From positions 3,528,361 to 3,592,360 of the forward strand of contig NC_049980.1 in the NCBI RefSeq assembly GCF_000003815.2: a stretch of DNA of 64,000 nucleotides, written 5' to 3'. Below are positions 60,508-64,000 of the stretch, piece by piece. This DNA comes from Branchiostoma floridae. Lineage: Eukaryota > Chordata > Leptocardii > Amphioxiformes > Branchiostomatidae. The notes beneath the pieces were generated by a model that saw only the letters and a program-made list of their open reading frames with translations, ran no database searches and was not told the origin of the DNA. The position numbers and the translations under genes were made by a program. The stretch's first letter is position 1. The number at the start of each line of letters is the position of its first letter.

Positions 60508-62303
60508 TTAAATGTCCATTCCACAAACAAATTCTTCGGCAGTCAGCGTGTCCCAGGCCCGGCCTTTCAGCTTAGTCGGTGCGTTACATGTCATGACGTG
60601 TGGCGAGTCGACAGTCGGCGCGGTGTTGTTGCTGTCGATGTGTTCCTTCAGCCAGCGGAGGTGGCAGTCACACGTCCACGGGTTTCCCCACAGGTACACC
60701 TCGGACAGGTGAGACAGAAACCTGCAAGGGAAAAGTCAAAGGCAAAACAGGCTTAAAGGCCAAGCCAGGGCAATACCTGAGACAGAAGCACTACAAACAG
60801 TTCCCCATACCCTTCTTTAGTAATTCTCCTTGAAATAATTTTTTACAAATGTGCCCCTGCATTACCAGAGCAAGCTGCTATGTGACCCAAACCTACACAA
60901 CTTATTCCTTATATCAAAAGCCATCTGCGACCAGAATATCAAGACAATAGTATGTCAATGATAAAAGACATAAAAACGGAGGTTCTGCTGCAGTACCAAG
61001 GCCACACACAATGGGGACCAGAATCGACCTCGACCTTTGTCTTCCCAACCCCTAGTCCATGACATTTTTCGTGCAAATTGCAGATGCCATAGCTAATTTT
61101 CTCCTAGATCCTACTTCTTGTCCAAAGTCGATGAAACTATTGATGAAAAGTGTGATGAAAATTTAACCTTCGATCGAGAACCCCCGGGTCCAGCGTCTTG
61201 AGCAGGTTGCCATCCAGCCACAGAGTTGCCAGACTCTTCATCTGGTGAAAAGCTCCCACTGGGATGTCCGGGATCTTACACTCCCCTAAAACCAGTTCTC
61301 CCATCCCGCTTAGTCCGTTAAACGTCCCGTTCGTGATTTTGTTTATCCCAGTCGAGGAGGCGTCCATACCCTGCATTTTGCTGAGTCCGTAGAAAGCGTT
61401 GTCGTCTATGGTAGTGAGAGACGGCTGCTCCCAGAAGGCTAGACTCTGCAGTTCCGTCAGGTTCAGAAAGGCTTTAGACGGAAGCTCTATGATGTGATTC
61501 CCGACCAGATCCAAGGCCTGGAGACCCACGGGAAGGTCTACAGGTACGCGGGTCAGCTGGTTAAACCGCAGTCCAAGATTTTGGAGCTTTTTCGCAGGTT
61601 TGTAGACACTCGGAGGGATCCCGTCGTCTTTAAGTTTGTTGAAGTCGCAGTAAAGAACTTGCAGTTTTTGTTGGTTCCTGAAAGCTCCCGGTGCGATGGT
61701 CTCGACTTTGTTATCAGAGAAGTCCAGATGGACGATTTCTGTCAGGTTGGCAAACGCGTCAGCGCTGACATGGACGGCGCTGTTGGAAATGAAGTACAGA
61801 TAAGTCAGATTTGAGGGCAGGTAGGCCGGAAAATCGTCAAGGTTCTTGTTATAGGACAGGTCGAGCGTGCCGAGGGAGGGCAGATCGTCAAAGGTTCCAG
61901 CGGCGATGGACTGACTGTTCAGTTTGTTATCGCTCAGGTCGATGGACTCCACAGAAGTGAGGTTCGCGAAGTCTTCTTTGGAGACCCTGGCGATATTGTT
62001 GTGTTCCAAGATGAGCTGTTGTACGTTTGTCGGGATGCCTGAGGGGACTGATGTGAGACCAAGTCGGCTGCAGTTCACGATCCTCGTTCCTTCAAGACAC
62101 TCGCAGCCCTTGGGACAGACTGCCTGGGGACGTCCCTCGGGACAGGTCGGCTGTAGACAGCCCTCAGGACAATCCTGTCCGGGACAGCCCTCGGGGCAGG
62201 TGGTCTGTGGAAAGCCCTCGGGACAGGTCACATGTACCAGAGTAACCCAGGAAAGCAACATAGCCCCCAGCACCAGATGGGACACCATTTTAACGGCTGC
62301 CAT
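60508..62303 (-). CDS. Secreted LRR protein with N-terminal CPEG repeats
   Basis: Exon 1 62303-61168 and exon 2 60721-60508, GT-AG (donor GTTAAAT is weak), 449 aa. The signal peptide (~1-25, LVLGAMLLSWVTLVHVT) is followed by five CPEG/CPKG units (~26-70). These merge into an LRRNT-like CECLEGTRIVNCSRLGLTSVPSG. About ten typical LRRs follow (e.g. LILEHNNIARVSKEDFANLT, LQALDLVGNHIIELPSKAF), then LRRCT NPWTCDCHLRWLKEHID..C..C with four cysteines. The protein ends CGMDI with no membrane segment or GPI-like tail, so it should be extracellular. Resembles SLIT/chondroadherin-type LRR modules, but orthology is not clear. It is unrelated in detail to receptors A-F (different exon layout, longer LRR array), though adjacent and on the same strand. 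Confidence 0.85.
60722..61167. other. Intron of the CPEG-LRR gene
   Basis: No recognisable feature. Confidence 0.5.
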
Positions 62304-63049
62304 TTTGTGTAGCCAGGACTCTTTACCTTAGGTCAAAGTACAACATCAAAGTACAGTTCAACTTTAGCAGCCATCCTTACGAACAAACTCCAACATATGA
62401 TGTAATAGAACACAGTCATCATTCAGCAACATCATTACACAAAGGTTCAATCGCAACTTACGTTAGGCCTACCTCAGATTTTGTACTCGGGACCCGGCCG
62501 GTCTGTTTGCGGAAACGAAAAATCAAAGGTTATGCCAATAGATATGCACAAGGCATGCTGTTGAAATATTTTTGGCCGTTTTGTGTTTTTGTTAGACGAG
62601 GATGATAGTTCTAAAGGAGGCTATTTGCTACAGACTTTCCTCACTGCGTTGCTGGAGTTTACCCTTGGGATGGAATCAACCTTTGTAATTGGTCGTCTCT
62701 TATGGGAGGGTACAATGTAGATTGTATTGGTAGTGGACAGGTCTCAAATATTTGAACAATCTACGAACAAACATAACATGTACACACACCGCGAAAACAT
62801 CAATACTGCTCACTGTAAAATTTCAAATTATGTGACGCAAAAAAGAAGTGATATAACCGTGACAGGTCATTTGTTTGTTTGTATTTTTTGCCGTCGATGT
62901 AAGAACAGCGTCACAATTTACAATTGTTGGGGACCAAATGTCATAGGTCAAAGTTGACGACAGGAACACTTTCGACGTATAGCTGGAACCGTTCAATGGA
63001 ATTTGGACCGTCCCTCCCCTACACCTGACTGTGTACAGTTAAAGTTAAC
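62304..63049. promoter_or_regulatory. Presumed bidirectional promoter interval
   Basis: The space between the CPEG-LRR start (minus) and the paraoxonase start (plus). I see no TATA box or repeat that could be defended; the inference rests on head-to-head gene order only. Confidence 0.3.
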
Positions 63050-63466
63050 ATGGCAAATAAACTCTTGGTCCCGCTCGTTGCAGTGGCCGCCGTTTTCGCC
63101 CATTTTGTTTTCCGCCCCAGACTTCAATTCGGGGACCAGAGGAGGGCGGTATACAATCACGTGCCGGGCACGTGCCGCGCGGTGGAGGGGGTCGTGCATG
63201 GGTCGGAGGACATCGTCCGGACCCGGGACGGGCTCGCTTTCATATCCACGGGGGTACGGCCCGCCCCCGTCCTCACACCTGACCCCTGGTACCTCCAAGG
63301 GGTGGGGAAGATCCTTCTGTTCGACTTAAAGAACCCTGGAGACGCTGTGAGAGAATTGAAGATTGAGCCAGAAGGAAAGTCTGAGGGGCTAGAGCCACAC
63401 GGGCTGAGTCTGTACGAGAATCAGGAGAGCGGAGAGATCAGACTGTTTGTCGTCAACCATCACAAG
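63050..63466 (+). CDS. PON: Paraoxonase/arylesterase, first coding exon only
   Basis: 139 codons ending NHHK before GTTTGAATG; the rest lies right of the window. Paraoxonases are six-bladed, calcium-dependent lactonases/esterases. The N-terminus MANKLLVPLVAVAAVFAHFV is a hydrophobic signal-anchor like the retained leader of PON1. Position by position it keeps Cys42 and the calcium ligands Glu53-Asp54 (in GSEDIVRTRDGLAFIS). The family PHG (His117) and VVNH (His137) motifs correspond to PON1 His115 and His134. It could equally be the PON-like MEC-6 group; the paralogue cannot be settled from one exon. Confidence 0.85.
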
Positions 63467-63544
63467 GTTTGAATGAAAGCTCATCTGTGTTGGTAAATTC
63501 CATAGTGAAAAGTTTAAACTTTGTTCCAACACAAGGGAAGAAAC

Positions 63545-63592
63545 TCACCATAAATTTTCGGCCGAACACTCCGACCTTCATCAGATGAATGA
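63545..63592 (-). ncRNA. Hammerhead-ribozyme-like core at the Penelope 3' end
   Basis: On the minus strand: CTGATGA (63584-63578), A, a 5-bp stem GGTCG/CGGCC (one wobble) with loop GAGTGTT, then GAAA, then AAATTT-type self-complementary sequence and TATGGTGAG, which can pair in part with the bases before CTGATGA. Hammerheads are known in Penelope-like elements, often with a stem III so short that two copies must pair. Stem I is imperfect here, so activity is uncertain. Confidence 0.5.
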
Positions 63593-63599
63593 TTCGCTG

Positions 63600-63995
63600 C
63601 TAATCCGGAAGTCGTCGGATGACGTCAGGTAGCAGCGAATCATAAATGGCGGGAAGGCGAAACCTGCCACCGTCACGGTTCAATGAGGGTTGATGTGCCC
63701 TGATGTAGATAGCCTCCTTGACGCCCCTCACGAACCAGTCCTGTTCAGAGTCCAAGATGCGAACTTGGTCCAGAGATACGGAGTGGCCCGGAGATTCGAC
63801 GTGTATATGCTGAGACACTTCTGAAGATGTTGAACTGCGACGTTTATGTTCCATGAAACGGGTTCTTAAAGATCGTGCCGTTTCCCCGATGTAGGACTCG
63901 GTGCACGGACCTCTGAGGTTCTGTCCCGTACAACGAATATGGTAAACCACGCCGCACTTGTGTTCTTTGGGCGTCTTATCCTTAGGCGCCACCAA
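63600..63995 (-). mobile_element. Penelope-like retroelement, GIY-YIG endonuclease end
   Basis: A 131-codon open frame reaching the window edge. It shows CGVVYHIRC, then ESYIGETARSLRTRFMEHKR, i.e. a GIY-YIG type nuclease with its arginine helix, a KEAIYI segment carrying the usual glutamate, and the QPSLNRDGG end common in Penelope-like elements. The reverse transcriptase should lie right of the window. It is inserted antisense in the first paraoxonase intron. The open frame suggests recent activity. Confidence 0.8.
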
Positions 63996-64000
63996 AAGCG

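Noticed and set aside
61168-62303. CPEG-LRR gene as a seventh member of the A-F array
   Set aside because: It has a different intron position, longer LRR array, canonical four-cysteine LRRCT and no membrane segment or YAEI tail.
63050-63466. Gluconolactonase/SMP-30 or strictosidine-synthase-like protein instead of paraoxonase
   Set aside because: These share the beta-propeller, but Cys42, SED at 53-54, and the PHG and VVNH blocks in register are specific to the paraoxonase group.

Overview
The window looks like nuclear DNA of an invertebrate deuterostome, most likely an amphioxus (Branchiostoma); the species is inferred. The reasons are GT-AG genes with many small exons, chordate-type gene families (CatSper2, C15orf40/UPF0235, perilipin, paraoxonase), a dense load of short inverted-repeat transposons, and a local expansion of leucine-rich-repeat (LRR) receptor genes.

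Layout. (1) 102-12.8 kb, minus strand: a CatSper2 sperm calcium-channel subunit. Eleven coding exons join with matching phases and the gene runs off the left edge. Its 5' UTR intron holds a 5'-truncated but open non-LTR reverse transcriptase. (2) 13.4-15.5 kb, plus strand: a four-exon C15orf40/UPF0235 homologue, head-to-head with CatSper2, with an apparent one-base frameshift in exon 1 and a retroelement remnant abutting its stop codon. (3) 17-32 kb, plus strand: a perilipin (lipid-droplet coat protein) gene. It has two sequence-related candidate promoter/first-exon units 3 kb apart and two candidate terminal exons giving different acidic C-termini. (4) 34-59.7 kb, minus strand: six tandem two-exon genes (called A to F here, left to right) for a small LRR receptor family: signal peptide, 4-5 LRRs, LRRCT, stalk, one membrane segment, and a cytoplasmic tail of variable repeats ending in a conserved YAEI motif. 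Two members have lost the motif, one is a crossover hybrid, and two gene remnants lie between them. (5) 60.5-62.3 kb, minus strand: a secreted LRR protein with CPEG repeats. (6) 63.05 kb to the edge, plus strand: the first exon of a paraoxonase, whose intron carries an antisense Penelope-like GIY-YIG retroelement end with a hammerhead-ribozyme-like core.

The most interesting unit is the A-F array. The exon encoding the recognition domain diverges in its N-terminal LRRs, while its LRRCT half is homogenised. The tail exon gains and loses repeat units and the terminal tyrosine motif. Unequal crossing-over scars are visible directly. This looks like a young, rapidly evolving receptor cluster, plausibly immune, although function is not shown by sequence alone. 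At least four transposon families could be tentatively placed from target-site duplications read directly: hAT-like, piggyBac-like, Harbinger-like and Mutator-like.
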